DNA of 64,000 nucleotides from Rhodococcus sp. 06-235-1A (GCF_002258785.1 NZ_NOYI01000008.1:62001-126000); one strand, 5' to 3'; shown: positions 9,698-18,609, counted from the stretch's first letter. The notes: a model not told the origin generated them from the sequence alone. Made by a program: numbers and translations.

Positions 9698-10822
9698 GTG
9701 CGAATTCTCCACGCGGTCACCTTGTTCAGCCCCGACGGGGCATACGGCGGGCCGGTCCGCGTCGCCCTCAATCAAGCGTCGGCCCTTCAGGACTCGGGCC
9801 ACAAGGTGACGATCACCGCGGGTGTTCGCGGTTACGATCCGATCCCGACCGAGCAAGAGGGAGTTTCTCTCACGCTGAAGAAGGCGCGAAACCTGGTGCC
9901 CGGCGTCGGTTTCGCCGGTCTCGCAGCGCCGTCGTCGCTGACGTGGTTACGGAAGCATCGATCAGAGTTCGACGTGGTGCACGTTCACCTCGCCCGTGAC
10001 CTGGTGATGTTGCCGTTCGCAACGGCCGTGCACACCCTGGGCCTGCCGTTCGTCGTGCAATCGCACGGCATGCTCGCACCCAAGTCCAATCCCCTGGCTC
10101 CTGCGCTCGACGCCCTGTTCGTACGTCGCCTACTACGCCGGGCCCACACTGTGTTCTGCCTCACAGACCAAGAGCGGGAGGGCATTTGCGAGGTGGCCGG
10201 TGACGGAGTGCGGATCGACATGCTGAACAACGGTGTTCCCGAGTACGAAGCGGGTGAATCGACCGATACAACACCCGAAATCCTGTACTTGGCCCGGCTG
10301 CACCCACGAAAGCGTCCACTGGACTTCGTCGGTGCCGCGAAACAAGTTCTGGACAGCGGACTTTCGGCCCGCTTCACCTTGGTCGGACCCGACGAAGGTG
10401 AAGCCGAGAAGGTGACGGAGTCCATCACCGGCCGACCCGAGATCACCTGGGAGGGGGCACTGCCCGGGGGCAAGGGCCCCGACCGCATGCGCCGCGCCGC
10501 GATCTACGTACTGCCCTCGGTCAACGAGCCCTACCCGATGTCGGTCCTCGAAGCGATGGCCGTCGGCATCCCCGTCGTGGTCACCGACGAGTGCGGGCTG
10601 GCTCCCCTCGTTTCACGCACGGGCTGCGGAATCGTAACGGTTCCGGGCGAAGGCCCGATTGCAGAAGCGATGAAAACATTGCTGACCGACCCCGCCCTCG
10701 CTGCGGCGATGGGCGAACGTGGACGGGCGGCCGCCAGGAGTGAACTGAGCATGCGGTCGGTGGCAACCAGGTTGACCGACACCTACGCTGCCGCGACGGC
10801 CGATCGAGGTCGTCGTGCCTGA
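9698..10822 (+). CDS. Glycosyltransferase family 4
   Basis: A 374-residue GT-B enzyme. It starts at a GTG right after the previous stop (VRILHAVTLFSPDGAYGGP, with a Gly-Gly-Pro acceptor loop). The donor domain has LYLARLHPRKRPLDFVGAAK near 200 and the characteristic E-x7-E segment PSVNEPYPMSVLEAMA near 275. The frame is open 90 nt further upstream, but that part overlaps the acetyltransferase and lacks family sequence. It is the fourth glycosyltransferase besides the priming enzyme. Sugar specificity is unknown. Confidence 0.9.
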   Translation: MRILHAVTLFSPDGAYGGPVRVALNQASALQDSGHKVTITAGVRGYDPIPTEQEGVSLTLKKARNLVPGVGFAGLAAPSSLTWLRKHRSEFDVVHVHLARDLVMLPFATAVHTLGLPFVVQSHGMLAPKSNPLAPALDALFVRRLLRRAHTVFCLTDQEREGICEVAGDGVRIDMLNNGVPEYEAGESTDTTPEILYLARLHPRKRPLDFVGAAKQVLDSGLSARFTLVGPDEGEAEKVTESITGRPEITWEGALPGGKGPDRMRRAAIYVLPSVNEPYPMSVLEAMAVGIPVVVTDECGLAPLVSRTGCGIVTVPGEGPIAEAMKTLLTDPALAAAMGERGRAAARSELSMRSVATRLTDTYAAATADRGRRA

Positions 10823-11525
10823 TCGTCCGAGGACCCGGTCGAGCCGATTCCGGTTCGGGCGCCCATCGGCGAACGCAGCGGTCATCCTGGCCCTCGTCGC
10901 GGCCGTGGCCCTCGTGGTCGCCGCCGTCGTCCGAGACGACGCCCCGACTCCCACCGTCACCGCCGTCGACAGGGCACTGAAGATTTCGGTCGTCGGCGAC
11001 TCGTACAGCAGAGGTCTTCCCGACTCGGTCGTGTGGCCGACGTTGGCAGCGGAGTCCACCGGATGGTCGATGAACAACGTCAGCATCTTCAGCGCCGGCT
11101 ACGTCGCGACCGACGGCAACGGCACCTATGCGGACCAGATAGAGGCGGCAGTGGCCGACGACCCGGACGTCGTGTTCGTCGTCGGCGGGATCAACGATGT
11201 CGGCAAGCCGCCGGAACTGATCACGCAGCGCGCCATCGACACCCTGGGCGAACTGGCTCGTCGGGCACCCCGCGCAAAGGTCGTGGTCATGGGTCCGATA
11301 TGGCACGAGATCCCGGTCCCCGAAGCTGCCGCCGTCATAGACGATTCGGTGAGCGCCGCCGCGTCGATGCTCCGGTTGCCGTACCTGAGCGTGGTGGGTG
11401 AAGATTGGTTGGTTGCGGAAGGAATGATCCAGGAAGACGGAATCCACCCCACCGAGGCCGGTCAACGAGTACTCGCCCAGCAAATCGTCGCCGCCCTCGA
11501 AGAGACCGGAGTTCCCTTTGTCTGA
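10815..11525 (+). CDS. SGNH/GDSL hydrolase, membrane-anchored
   Basis: A 236-residue protein with an N-terminal basic stretch and one hydrophobic anchor (about 18-36), so the catalytic part should be outside the cell membrane. SGNH blocks are present: block I VVGDSYSRG (Ser near 62), block III GGINDVG, and block V EDGIHPTEAG with the Asp/His pair. Such enzymes remove or transfer acyl groups on sugars. It overlaps the upstream glycosyltransferase by 8 nt and a second SGNH gene by 8 nt. In this setting it probably edits acetyl groups on the polymer. A lipase role is possible but less likely. Confidence 0.85.
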   Translation: MPDRPRTRSSRFRFGRPSANAAVILALVAAVALVVAAVVRDDAPTPTVTAVDRALKISVVGDSYSRGLPDSVVWPTLAAESTGWSMNNVSIFSAGYVATDGNGTYADQIEAAVADDPDVVFVVGGINDVGKPPELITQRAIDTLGELARRAPRAKVVVMGPIWHEIPVPEAAAVIDDSVSAAASMLRLPYLSVVGEDWLVAEGMIQEDGIHPTEAGQRVLAQQIVAALEETGVPFV

Positions 11526-12378
11526 GCAATCGCGGCATTCAGCGGCACCGGGCGCGAAACCACGCCGGATCTCGCCGACCAACGTCCGTCGTGGACGCGT
11601 GCTGACCGGCGGAGTGATCGCGCTGGCGATGGTCGTCGTACTCGGGGTGGCCGCGGTGATGTTCGGCCACGATACAGCGGCCTCCGACCCAGGCACGGCC
11701 ACCACCTCGAGTGGGCCCACTGCTGACCGTGGTGCTTCGCGGTCAGCTCTGTTCGTGGGCGACAGCTACACCGTCGGTCCCTCGTCCGTTCCGGACTTCG
11801 GCTACCCCTGCCTCACCGCCACCAACCTTGGGTGGAATTGCAACCTTGGCTCCCAGCCCGGAACCGGGTACATCAGCGGCGGACCAGACCATCGGTTGCC
11901 GCGCGTTCTGGGCGCACTCGAAGTTGCGTCGTTAAATGCCTCCGAGCGTCTTCCGCGATTGCGCGAGAACTTCGATGCCGACGTCGTGGTCCTCGACGCC
12001 GGCCGCAACGACCTCCAGTTCGGCCCGATCTACTTGAGCAACATGTTCCTCTACACCGTGGAGCGAGCCCGCGAAACCTGGCCCGCTGCTCGGATAGTCG
12101 CCATCGCACCGTGGTTCATCGACGACCCGGATGTGGAATTCGATTCGGACGAAGGACCCGTCAGGGTGGGGCCGTACCTCGAGGGCAAGCTCAGGGAGGT
12201 ACCCGAAAACGCTGCGGTCACGTTCATCGATCCCGGATCCCTCGGGTGGTTCGTCGGCGAAGACGTGAGCGGCCTGCTGGCCGATGACGGCATCCACCCG
12301 AATCCCGAGGGCCACAAGCGAATTGCCGAGAAGCTTACCGCCGCCATGATCGCCGACGGATTCGGGCAGCTGCAATGA
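11518..12378 (+). CDS. Second SGNH/GDSL hydrolase, membrane-anchored
   Basis: A 286-residue protein with a polar N-terminus of about 30 residues and one hydrophobic anchor (ALAMVVVLGVAAVMFG). Catalytic blocks are FVGDSYTVG near 79, DAGRNDLQFG near 160 and DDGIHPNPEGH near 260. It differs clearly from the preceding SGNH protein and carries extra Cys residues (YPCLTATNLGWNCNLG) that could form a disulfide outside the cell. The assigned start is TTG with overlap into the previous gene; a later start would still leave the anchor. Probably a carbohydrate esterase or acetyltransferase acting on the exopolysaccharide. Confidence 0.82.
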   Translation: MSEQSRHSAAPGAKPRRISPTNVRRGRVLTGGVIALAMVVVLGVAAVMFGHDTAASDPGTATTSSGPTADRGASRSALFVGDSYTVGPSSVPDFGYPCLTATNLGWNCNLGSQPGTGYISGGPDHRLPRVLGALEVASLNASERLPRLRENFDADVVVLDAGRNDLQFGPIYLSNMFLYTVERARETWPAARIVAIAPWFIDDPDVEFDSDEGPVRVGPYLEGKLREVPENAAVTFIDPGSLGWFVGEDVSGLLADDGIHPNPEGHKRIAEKLTAAMIADGFGQLQ

Positions 12379-12421
12379 CGCCCGGCCGGACTCCAGTACT
12401 GATCGAACCCGACGGGACCCG

Positions 12422-13804
12422 ATGAACAGCACACTCACCGAGTACTTCCGCATCCTGACCGAGCGTTGGCGTTGGGTTGCCGTGGTGTGCCTCGTCGTGG
12501 TCGGCCTGGCTGCGACTTATCTTCTGCTGCAACCGAAGTCGTATCAGTCACAATCCACGGTCTTCGTCTCGACTCCGCGCGACGATTCCGACACCTACTA
12601 CCGCGGTGACCTGTACGCCAAGGAGCGCCTCCCGTCCTATGCGGCGTTGATCCAGAGTCAGGATCTGGCCAAACGGGTCATCGCCGATCTGCAGTTGGAC
12701 AGCACGCCGGAAGCGTTGATCGCCAGTACGACGGCCACCCCGGTCCCGGGCACGGTACTGATCCTGCTCTCGACATCGGCCGGCTCGCCGTCCTCGGCCC
12801 AGGCCATCAACCAGGCCTACCTGGACGAGTTCATGGCCGAAATCGCCTCTCTCGAGGCCATACCCGGGGCTCTGACTCCCCGAGCCGAGTTGCTCGTCGT
12901 CGAGCCACCGACCAGCTCGGAACTGCCGGGCGGGTTCCCTCCCACTCTGATTCTCGGTGCCGCAACGGCGGCAGGGCTGATCGCCGGAGCCACCCTGGCG
13001 GTGCTCCTGGCCCTCGCCGATTCACGCATCCGACGGCCGGAGGACGCGATCGAGGCAACCGGTTTGCCACTGTTCGCCGCATTTCCCGCCCAGACGTCGA
13101 AGACGACGGGAATCGAACCCGGGCGTCAACTCCGCGACGCTCTACAGGCGGTGCTCCCGGCAGACCGTAAGCACATCGTGCTGGTGACCGCGCCGGACGT
13201 CTCGACCGGATCAACCTCGATCGCACAGCAATTGGCCGATTCGCTGCGCGATTCGGGGGAAAGCGTTGCGTTGATCGATTTCGACGTACGGACGAAGCCC
13301 GGCGGCACACCCGACGAATCCGTCGTGTCGGTCGTGGATGTGGTCGAGGACCTGGTGGCACCCGACGACGCCCTGAGCAACAAGGTCGACGGAATTTCCG
13401 TCGTTCCCCAAGGACACGCCTCGGAGAACGCCGCACGAGTGGTCGACTCCCCCCGAGCAGCTCTGCTGATCGAGCGGGCCGCGCAGTTGCACGGCTGGGT
13501 GATCCTGGACTCCGCCCCCACCAGTAAGTTCAGTGACGCGCAACGGCTTTCACACTTCGCCGATGCACTGGTGATCGTGTCCCGAAGAGGGAAGACGAAA
13601 TTCGAGGCACTCCGCGCGACCGCTCAGCAGTTCACACTCTCCGGTCAGCAGGTCGCCGGAGTTGTCCTCAACGGTTGTTCCGCGGCCGATATGGAGAGCA
13701 TCGGACGATCCCGCACTCCCCTGAAGGAACACCCCGATCGATCGATGATCGCTGCCCGCCCAGCACCCGAACGAGCCCCCGAAAACCAAGGAGACCTTCG
13801 CTAA
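12422..13804 (+). CDS. Wzz/YveK-type chain-length protein fused to a degenerate BY-kinase-like domain
   Basis: A 460-residue polysaccharide co-polymerase. Two membrane helices (about 20-38 and 178-202) flank an extracytoplasmic Wzz domain. The cytosolic part resembles bacterial tyrosine kinases: a P-loop position (TAPDVSTGSTSIAQQLA) without the usual Lys, a Walker A'-like ALIDFDVRTK and a Walker B-like VILDSAPT. There is no C-terminal Tyr cluster. It probably controls polymer length with its neighbour but is unlikely to be an active kinase. It lies 43 nt after the SGNH genes and 2 nt before its paralogue. Confidence 0.87.
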   Translation: MNSTLTEYFRILTERWRWVAVVCLVVVGLAATYLLLQPKSYQSQSTVFVSTPRDDSDTYYRGDLYAKERLPSYAALIQSQDLAKRVIADLQLDSTPEALIASTTATPVPGTVLILLSTSAGSPSSAQAINQAYLDEFMAEIASLEAIPGALTPRAELLVVEPPTSSELPGGFPPTLILGAATAAGLIAGATLAVLLALADSRIRRPEDAIEATGLPLFAAFPAQTSKTTGIEPGRQLRDALQAVLPADRKHIVLVTAPDVSTGSTSIAQQLADSLRDSGESVALIDFDVRTKPGGTPDESVVSVVDVVEDLVAPDDALSNKVDGISVVPQGHASENAARVVDSPRAALLIERAAQLHGWVILDSAPTSKFSDAQRLSHFADALVIVSRRGKTKFEALRATAQQFTLSGQQVAGVVLNGCSAADMESIGRSRTPLKEHPDRSMIAARPAPERAPENQGDLR

Positions 13805-13806
13805 CA

Positions 13807-15123
13807 ATGGATATCAAAAGGGCGTTTGTAATCCTCCTCGAGCGCTGGTGGATCGTCGCGGCCACCCTCGTGATCGGCATCGGCGCAGCGATCGTCGCGA
13901 CGTTGGTCACCCCGCCGCAGTACACCTCCAACGCGCAGCTGTTCGTCTCGACCACCGGTGGTACCAGCTCCACCGAGTCCTACCAGGGTGATCAATTCTC
14001 CCAGCAGCGCGCGACGTCGTACGCCCAGATCTTGACCAGCGAAATCCTCGGTCAGCGAGTGGCAGACGCACTGGGACTGAACTTGAGCGGAAATGCGGTG
14101 GCTGGCAAGGTCACTGCCACCGTCGTTCCCCAGACGGTACTGCTGGACGTCAGCGTGACCGACTCGTCCGCCGACAGGGCAGCCGAGATCGCGAACACTC
14201 TATCCGACGAGTTCATCGCCTACATCGTCCCGTTGGAGACGCCGACCGGTCAGGACCAGGCCCGCGCGACAGTGACCGTCGTCAACGGCGCAGAAGCTGC
14301 GACGAGCCCCACGACACCGAAACTGGCGACGTACCTCATCTACGGCGCTACCGGTGGAATCCTGGTCGGCATCCTTCTGGTAATCCTGGTGGCGACGCTC
14401 GATCGACGGGTCTCCAAGCGATCCGACGCCGAGTCGCTTACGGGGCTACCGGTTCTCGGGCCGGTCGCATCGGTCACCCGCAGTCCGGAAGGTCGTCGTG
14501 CGCAGCTCGACAAATGGGCCAGTCCCGACGCCGAGGCGTTTCGCAAGGTTCGAGTTCATCTGCAATCGATACCGACCGGCCCGCAGGTGATTCTGGTGAC
14601 CAGCTCCTCCGCCAAGGAGTCGACCATCGACTTCTCCGTGGATCTGGCTGTGGCACTGGCAGAATCCGATCACCGGACAGTGCTGATCGAGACCGATTCC
14701 GCGCGTCCCGCACTCGCCCAGCAATTGAGCCTGCCTGCATCCGCGGGGCTGGTAGGGGTACTGGCGGATACTGCCGACAAGCCGGACGCTCCCGACCAGA
14801 TTGCAGCACCCACGACCGACCGCTACCTCGACGCCATTCCCGTTGGCGTCGGGTTGGACGCAACACCGATGCTCTCCACAATCGCGATGCGTGACCTGGT
14901 GGAGACGCTCAGAAAGTCGTACTCGTACCTGGTGATCGATGCTCCGCCTTTGTCCTCGAGCGGCTCGGCGGCCGTTCTCGCCGGACTGTGCGACGGAACA
15001 CTGCTGGTCATCGACACAAAGCTGGCTCGAGATCGTGACGTTGCCGCCGCGGTACGGGAGTTGCAGAGTTCGGACGCTCGGCCGATCGCCGCGGTATTGG
15101 CGAGTTCGAGCCGCAAGCGCTAG
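13807..15123 (+). CDS. Second Wzz/BY-kinase-like co-polymerase paralogue
   Basis: A 438-residue paralogue of the upstream protein, starting MDIKRAFVILLERWW. Membrane helices lie at about 15-35 and 175-200. The kinase-like domain has VLIETDSARPALAQQL (Walker A' position) and YLVIDAPPL (Walker B), but the P-loop reads SSSAKESTIDFS, with the invariant Lys displaced and Gly residues lost. It ends SSSRKR with no Tyr cluster. AAGGAG lies 13 nt upstream, so the start is somewhat distant. A frame open further upstream overlaps the previous gene and is ignored. It ends 4 nt into the convergent acyltransferase gene. Confidence 0.86.
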   Translation: MDIKRAFVILLERWWIVAATLVIGIGAAIVATLVTPPQYTSNAQLFVSTTGGTSSTESYQGDQFSQQRATSYAQILTSEILGQRVADALGLNLSGNAVAGKVTATVVPQTVLLDVSVTDSSADRAAEIANTLSDEFIAYIVPLETPTGQDQARATVTVVNGAEAATSPTTPKLATYLIYGATGGILVGILLVILVATLDRRVSKRSDAESLTGLPVLGPVASVTRSPEGRRAQLDKWASPDAEAFRKVRVHLQSIPTGPQVILVTSSSAKESTIDFSVDLAVALAESDHRTVLIETDSARPALAQQLSLPASAGLVGVLADTADKPDAPDQIAAPTTDRYLDAIPVGVGLDATPMLSTIAMRDLVETLRKSYSYLVIDAPPLSSSGSAAVLAGLCDGTLLVIDTKLARDRDVAAAVRELQSSDARPIAAVLASSSRKR

Positions 15124-16451
15124 ACGCGTTCCTGTTGCTCGACCAGGTCGGAGGGGACCGAATCGAGCAACAGGAGCGGATCGTTCACGATCAGATCCAT
15201 TGCTTGTTCGATCTTCGCTCGGTCGAACACGTTGTCGTGGAACGACACCGAGTAGGTGCGTTCCTTGCCGACGACGCCGCACATCACCGTGATGGCATCG
15301 GGTGCCGACGGATCGAGCAGGCCTGCGAACTGGCTGCCCTCCCCCTCGGTCCACGGAACCCGGGCCCACGACGGCGGCCGTCCCAGATCCGAGTACATGA
15401 GCTTGACCTTCGGATTGCGCAACACCCGATCCACTGCCGTACGGTCGGTAGCAGATTTGATCCGCACACCTGCCGAAACAACACCGAGCACTGCCAGCGG
15501 GAGACCGGAGGTGTATACCGCGTCCAACACCTGAGCCTGCGGCTCGATGGGGCGGGCACCGGAGATCGCCACATTCAGACCGACTGCGAAATTGCCGTTG
15601 ACCGTTGTCTTGGCATTCAGATACCTGCGGCAATTGATGGCGATCGTGACTGCAGGCGTGGACTCGAGACCGACTCGTTCCATCGCGCATCGCACCAACC
15701 AGAGGGCCACAGTGGCCGCGCCCGCCGACGGCGCGTTTTTCTTACGCCATGCAGAGACCGCGGCTTCGCTGGCCGCGGTGGATTGCCTGATAACCACGGA
15801 CGGCGATGGGCTCCAAGGAACCGTCTCGCTGTCTTCGGGCTGCTCTACCTCTGCGAGAGACTGCTGCTTCAGAGCCTGCATGCGTTTCAGCGCACGCCAC
15901 GAGTCGCGGAGCTTCAGCGGGTGCAATGCGAACCAGCGCCACAGCGTTCGCGGAATGACATGACTCGATTCCAGGCCGAGAGACCACTCGCTCGCGCCGT
16001 GAACGTCGTTGAGATGCAGGGCCTCCACAAGATCGACGAACAGCTTTCCATCGCTCAATCCGTGCGCTGTGTCGATGAACAGATACTCGCCGCAGATGGT
16101 GACCTCGAGCGGCAGGCGCTCTCCGTCACGGCGACGCACGGCCGCGATGGCCGATTCGAGTTGCCCCGATGTCGAACAAGGCTCGACCACCCGGACCGCG
16201 TCGGCACCGAGGGTGTCCGACACCTCCCAGGAGACCGTTCCCTGCTTCGGCAACAAGCCGATTCGTGTGTGTGTCCCGGAATCCGCAAGATCCTGGAGCG
16301 TCGACCTGACTGCATCTGCACTCAGTCCTCGTGCCGGGCCGGCAACGCCGATGTAGCGACTGTTGATCATGCACAGGTCCGCACCCGTGACCCTGTAGGT
16401 GGTACCAGAAGTACGGGGCAAAGACCTACTCCAATCGAACAAAATAGCCAT
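15120..16451 (-). CDS. Condensation-domain/PapA-like acyltransferase
   Basis: A 443-residue protein of the CoA-dependent acyltransferase superfamily (NRPS condensation, PapA, wax ester synthase). The catalytic motif, normally HHxxxDG, appears as AHGLSDGK near 130, keeping the second His and the Asp. A structural block INCRRYLNAKTTVNGNFAVG near 270 resembles the R...GN region of PapA-type enzymes. It has no signal peptide or membrane segment and should act in the cytosol. It is convergent to the Wzz genes and follows a secreted glycosidase on the same strand. I infer that it acylates a glycolipid or polysaccharide precursor; substrate unknown. Confidence 0.72.
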   Translation of the reverse strand: MAILFDWSRSLPRTSGTTYRVTGADLCMINSRYIGVAGPARGLSADAVRSTLQDLADSGTHTRIGLLPKQGTVSWEVSDTLGADAVRVVEPCSTSGQLESAIAAVRRRDGERLPLEVTICGEYLFIDTAHGLSDGKLFVDLVEALHLNDVHGASEWSLGLESSHVIPRTLWRWFALHPLKLRDSWRALKRMQALKQQSLAEVEQPEDSETVPWSPSPSVVIRQSTAASEAAVSAWRKKNAPSAGAATVALWLVRCAMERVGLESTPAVTIAINCRRYLNAKTTVNGNFAVGLNVAISGARPIEPQAQVLDAVYTSGLPLAVLGVVSAGVRIKSATDRTAVDRVLRNPKVKLMYSDLGRPPSWARVPWTEGEGSQFAGLLDPSAPDAITVMCGVVGKERTYSVSFHDNVFDRAKIEQAMDLIVNDPLLLLDSVPSDLVEQQERV

Positions 16452-16467
16452 GACGTCGCGTCGACCT

Positions 16468-16510
16468 CACGATTGCACGAACCTGGTACACCAGGCAATT
16501 TGCAATCGTG
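16468..16510. repeat. Nested inverted repeat between glycosidase and acyltransferase genes
   Basis: Outer arms of 10 bp (16468-16477 and 16501-16510, CACGATTGCA and its complement) enclose an inner palindrome (CCTGG at 16482-16486, CCAGG at 16491-16495). It lies 17 nt upstream of the acyltransferase start and after the end of the glycosidase. It could terminate glycosidase transcripts or be an operator; there is no T-run. A separate perfect 14-bp palindrome (TGATCGGCCGATCA, 16533-16546) covers the glycosidase stop codon. Confidence 0.6.
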
Positions 16511-16543
16511 AATTCATTCATTCGACTGAGGGTGATCGGCCGA

Positions 16544-17650
16544 TCAGTTGATCAGCGCCTTGACGGCCGCCAGCGACGGTTTCGCGGTGTTGTTCGTTCT
16601 GGTGAGCCCGTAGTTCTCCTCGAGATTCAGACTTCCGGTGTTGATGTCGCGGTAGTCGAAGAGGAAGATAGGTCCACCGTTCGGCAGCGAACGCAGGTAT
16701 TTGATGCCATCGACCAGGATCTCGGTCTGCCGAGCCTCGGTGACGCCGTATGGAGGCTGTCCCGTGCTGGTGGACGCCCCGAACTCGGTTGTCCAGATCT
16801 TCTTCCAACCATCACCGTTGATGTACATCAGGTACGAGATCATGTCGATGCCGTTCTTGGGAGTCCACCAGTCCGTGCCTGCACTGAGTAGATCCGGCGC
16901 GCTGTACGGGTGATTTCCGATACCGTCCAACGACGCACCCGCGTTGTTGGCGTACAGAGCCTCGACGAATCGTGCCGGGCTGATGTTGGTGCCGTCGTCG
17001 ACGGCAGGCGACAGCCCGCCGCTGATGACCACGGAGTACTGATCGACGGATTTGATTGCGGCATAGGACAGCTTCAGCATCTGGCTGTACTTCGCAGCGT
17101 CCGGCTTGGGCGCGAAGCTGTGAACGACGTTGGGCTCGTTCCAGATCTCCCAGTTTCGAATGAGTCCCCGGTAGCGTTCTGCGGCCAGGCGAGTGAAATT
17201 GGCGTACGTAGCGGGGTCAGCAGGTCCTGGATGCAGGAACGTCCGGCCCTCGGGGATCGCCGCCCAGGTCGGCGTATAGGTGGGTACGGCCAGTATATTG
17301 AGACCAGCGTTGTATGCGTCCACGACCAGCTTGTCGGTGCCTGCCCAATTGAATACGCCCTGAACAGCTTCGACCTGTGGCCACTGGATCGGTATGCGCA
17401 CGGCGGGGAAGCCATTTTGCTTGATCGACTTGATCTGCGCTTGCCGCACGGAATCGGAGGTTTCCAACGTAACGGCTGTGACGCCCAATGTGCGTGCGCC
17501 CATCGGGCCCGAGGCAGCAGACGCGGGTGCCGGCAACGCCACGGCAACGGACGCCGCCACGATAAGCGCAACCGAGGACGACACAGCGCGTCGAAGAACG
17601 TTCCGCTTCTTCGACGCACTCGACAGGGGGGATCGGAAACTGGAATTCAC
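16544..17650 (-). CDS. Secreted clan GH-A glycoside hydrolase (GH39/GH5-like)
   Basis: A 368-residue exported (beta/alpha)8-barrel glycosidase. A signal peptide follows KKRNVLRRAVSSS and ends near ALPAPASA. The acid/base Glu is in NWEIWNEPN and the nucleophile Glu in KIWTTEFGAST near 295, the arrangement of clan GH-A. GTG at 17650 is chosen because AAGG lies 8 nt upstream; the open frame reaches 17818 but that part is Cys-rich and lacks export features. Gene position suggests it trims or cleaves the exopolysaccharide made by the locus. The exact GH family and linkage are not determined. Confidence 0.83.
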   Translation of the reverse strand: MNSSFRSPLSSASKKRNVLRRAVSSSVALIVAASVAVALPAPASAASGPMGARTLGVTAVTLETSDSVRQAQIKSIKQNGFPAVRIPIQWPQVEAVQGVFNWAGTDKLVVDAYNAGLNILAVPTYTPTWAAIPEGRTFLHPGPADPATYANFTRLAAERYRGLIRNWEIWNEPNVVHSFAPKPDAAKYSQMLKLSYAAIKSVDQYSVVISGGLSPAVDDGTNISPARFVEALYANNAGASLDGIGNHPYSAPDLLSAGTDWWTPKNGIDMISYLMYINGDGWKKIWTTEFGASTSTGQPPYGVTEARQTEILVDGIKYLRSLPNGGPIFLFDYRDINTGSLNLEENYGLTRTNNTAKPSLAAVKALIN

Positions 17651-17817
17651 AGCGAATGCCTTACTCGGGAGTGAACCGGTGCAACCCCTGCGGACAGGCC
17701 CGCAAGAGCAGGGGAAAAGCCAAGATTCGAATGCCAGCGAAGGGCATTGACATATATGTACACCAGGCTCGGAAATAAACAAACACCAGAAATAGCGAAA
17801 CCTGGAGATGCATGACA
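17651..17817. promoter_or_regulatory. AT-rich divergent promoter region
   Basis: These 167 bases separate the divergent glycosidase and lipoprotein-like genes and are visibly more AT-rich than their surroundings. A TTGACA at 17747-17752 runs into the 10-bp palindrome ACATATATGT (17750-17759). An 11-base word GTACACCAGGC (17758-17768) also occurs at 16486-16496, upstream of the acyltransferase start. A shared regulator for the two sites is only an inference. Confidence 0.4.
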
Positions 17818-18609
17818 ATGGACCATAAAAACAATCTACGAGTTTCTGCGGCCGCTATTTTTACGACCATCGCTCTGGCATCGGCATCGTGCGCAAGCGA
17901 GTCGTCGGATACTATTTTGATACCGGCAGAAAGAACATCGACTCCCTCGACGAGCTCCGAGGCTCAGAACTTCGCGGTGTACAGCGATTTCACAGCTTTG
18001 CCGGACGGCCCCGCTCCGAGCGCTTTCGAGACTGGCCAGGCGGCCTCGGTGGCACCGGTGCCCGACCCCTCGATGAACCTTCGAATCGCCAATGGCAAGT
18101 TGACCTTTGCTCCCACCGTCGACGGACCGGCAGCCGCGTACTTCAGAACCGGAGATCTCGGCAAGCCAGTGACGTCCGTGGGTATGAAGTGGACTTTCAC
18201 GGCTCAACCCGGGGGCACACCCGGCGTCGCGGCCATGGCGATCACCGACAGACCTGCAGACCCACTGGGCGGCGCGTCCCCGCTTATGCCCCTCCACTTC
18301 ATCGTCACTCGGGACGGCTGGAACTACTCGGTGTCGCCCGGAACATCCGGAGGCGGGGCCGAATTGATTACTGTCGCCGCCGGAACATTCGACTCTCCGC
18401 TCTCCGAGGACGGAAATACAATTCATGAAGTACAAGTCGACATTCGTGGCAATACCGCAACTATTGATCTACCCGACGGAAACCGGCAAGAAGTTCAAGA
18501 TCCTCGAATCGAGGCGTGGGCATCTCGATACGCGTTCTTCGAGCCGTACGTAGACAGATCGACTACCGACTCCATCACCGGTTTTACCGAGGTCTGGGCC
18601 AACACCTGA
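17818..18609 (+). CDS. Probable exported lipoprotein of unknown function
   Basis: A 263-residue protein with a lysine-poor, hydrophobic N-terminal segment ending in ALASASCASES, which looks like a lipoprotein signal although the residue at -3 is not the usual Leu. A Ser/Thr-rich linker follows, then a region rich in beta-strand-forming residues (about 50-260) that may be a jelly-roll or lectin-like sandwich. ATG 17818 lies 10 nt from GGAG; ATG 17812 is the alternative. Codon use is less GC-biased than neighbours, with AAA, ATT and AAT codons, suggesting recent acquisition. It may bind the exopolysaccharide at the cell surface. I do not recognise the family. Confidence 0.7.
   Translation: MDHKNNLRVSAAAIFTTIALASASCASESSDTILIPAERTSTPSTSSEAQNFAVYSDFTALPDGPAPSAFETGQAASVAPVPDPSMNLRIANGKLTFAPTVDGPAAAYFRTGDLGKPVTSVGMKWTFTAQPGGTPGVAAMAITDRPADPLGGASPLMPLHFIVTRDGWNYSVSPGTSGGGAELITVAAGTFDSPLSEDGNTIHEVQVDIRGNTATIDLPDGNRQEVQDPRIEAWASRYAFFEPYVDRSTTDSITGFTEVWANT

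Noticed and set aside
10581..11720. 379-residue reverse frame across the glycosyltransferase and SGNH genes
   Set aside because: No family features; the forward strand has GT4 and SGNH motifs at the same place.
14446..15690. 414-residue reverse frame over the second Wzz-like gene and acyltransferase end
   Set aside because: Arg/Ser/Gly-rich shadow of two recognisable genes.
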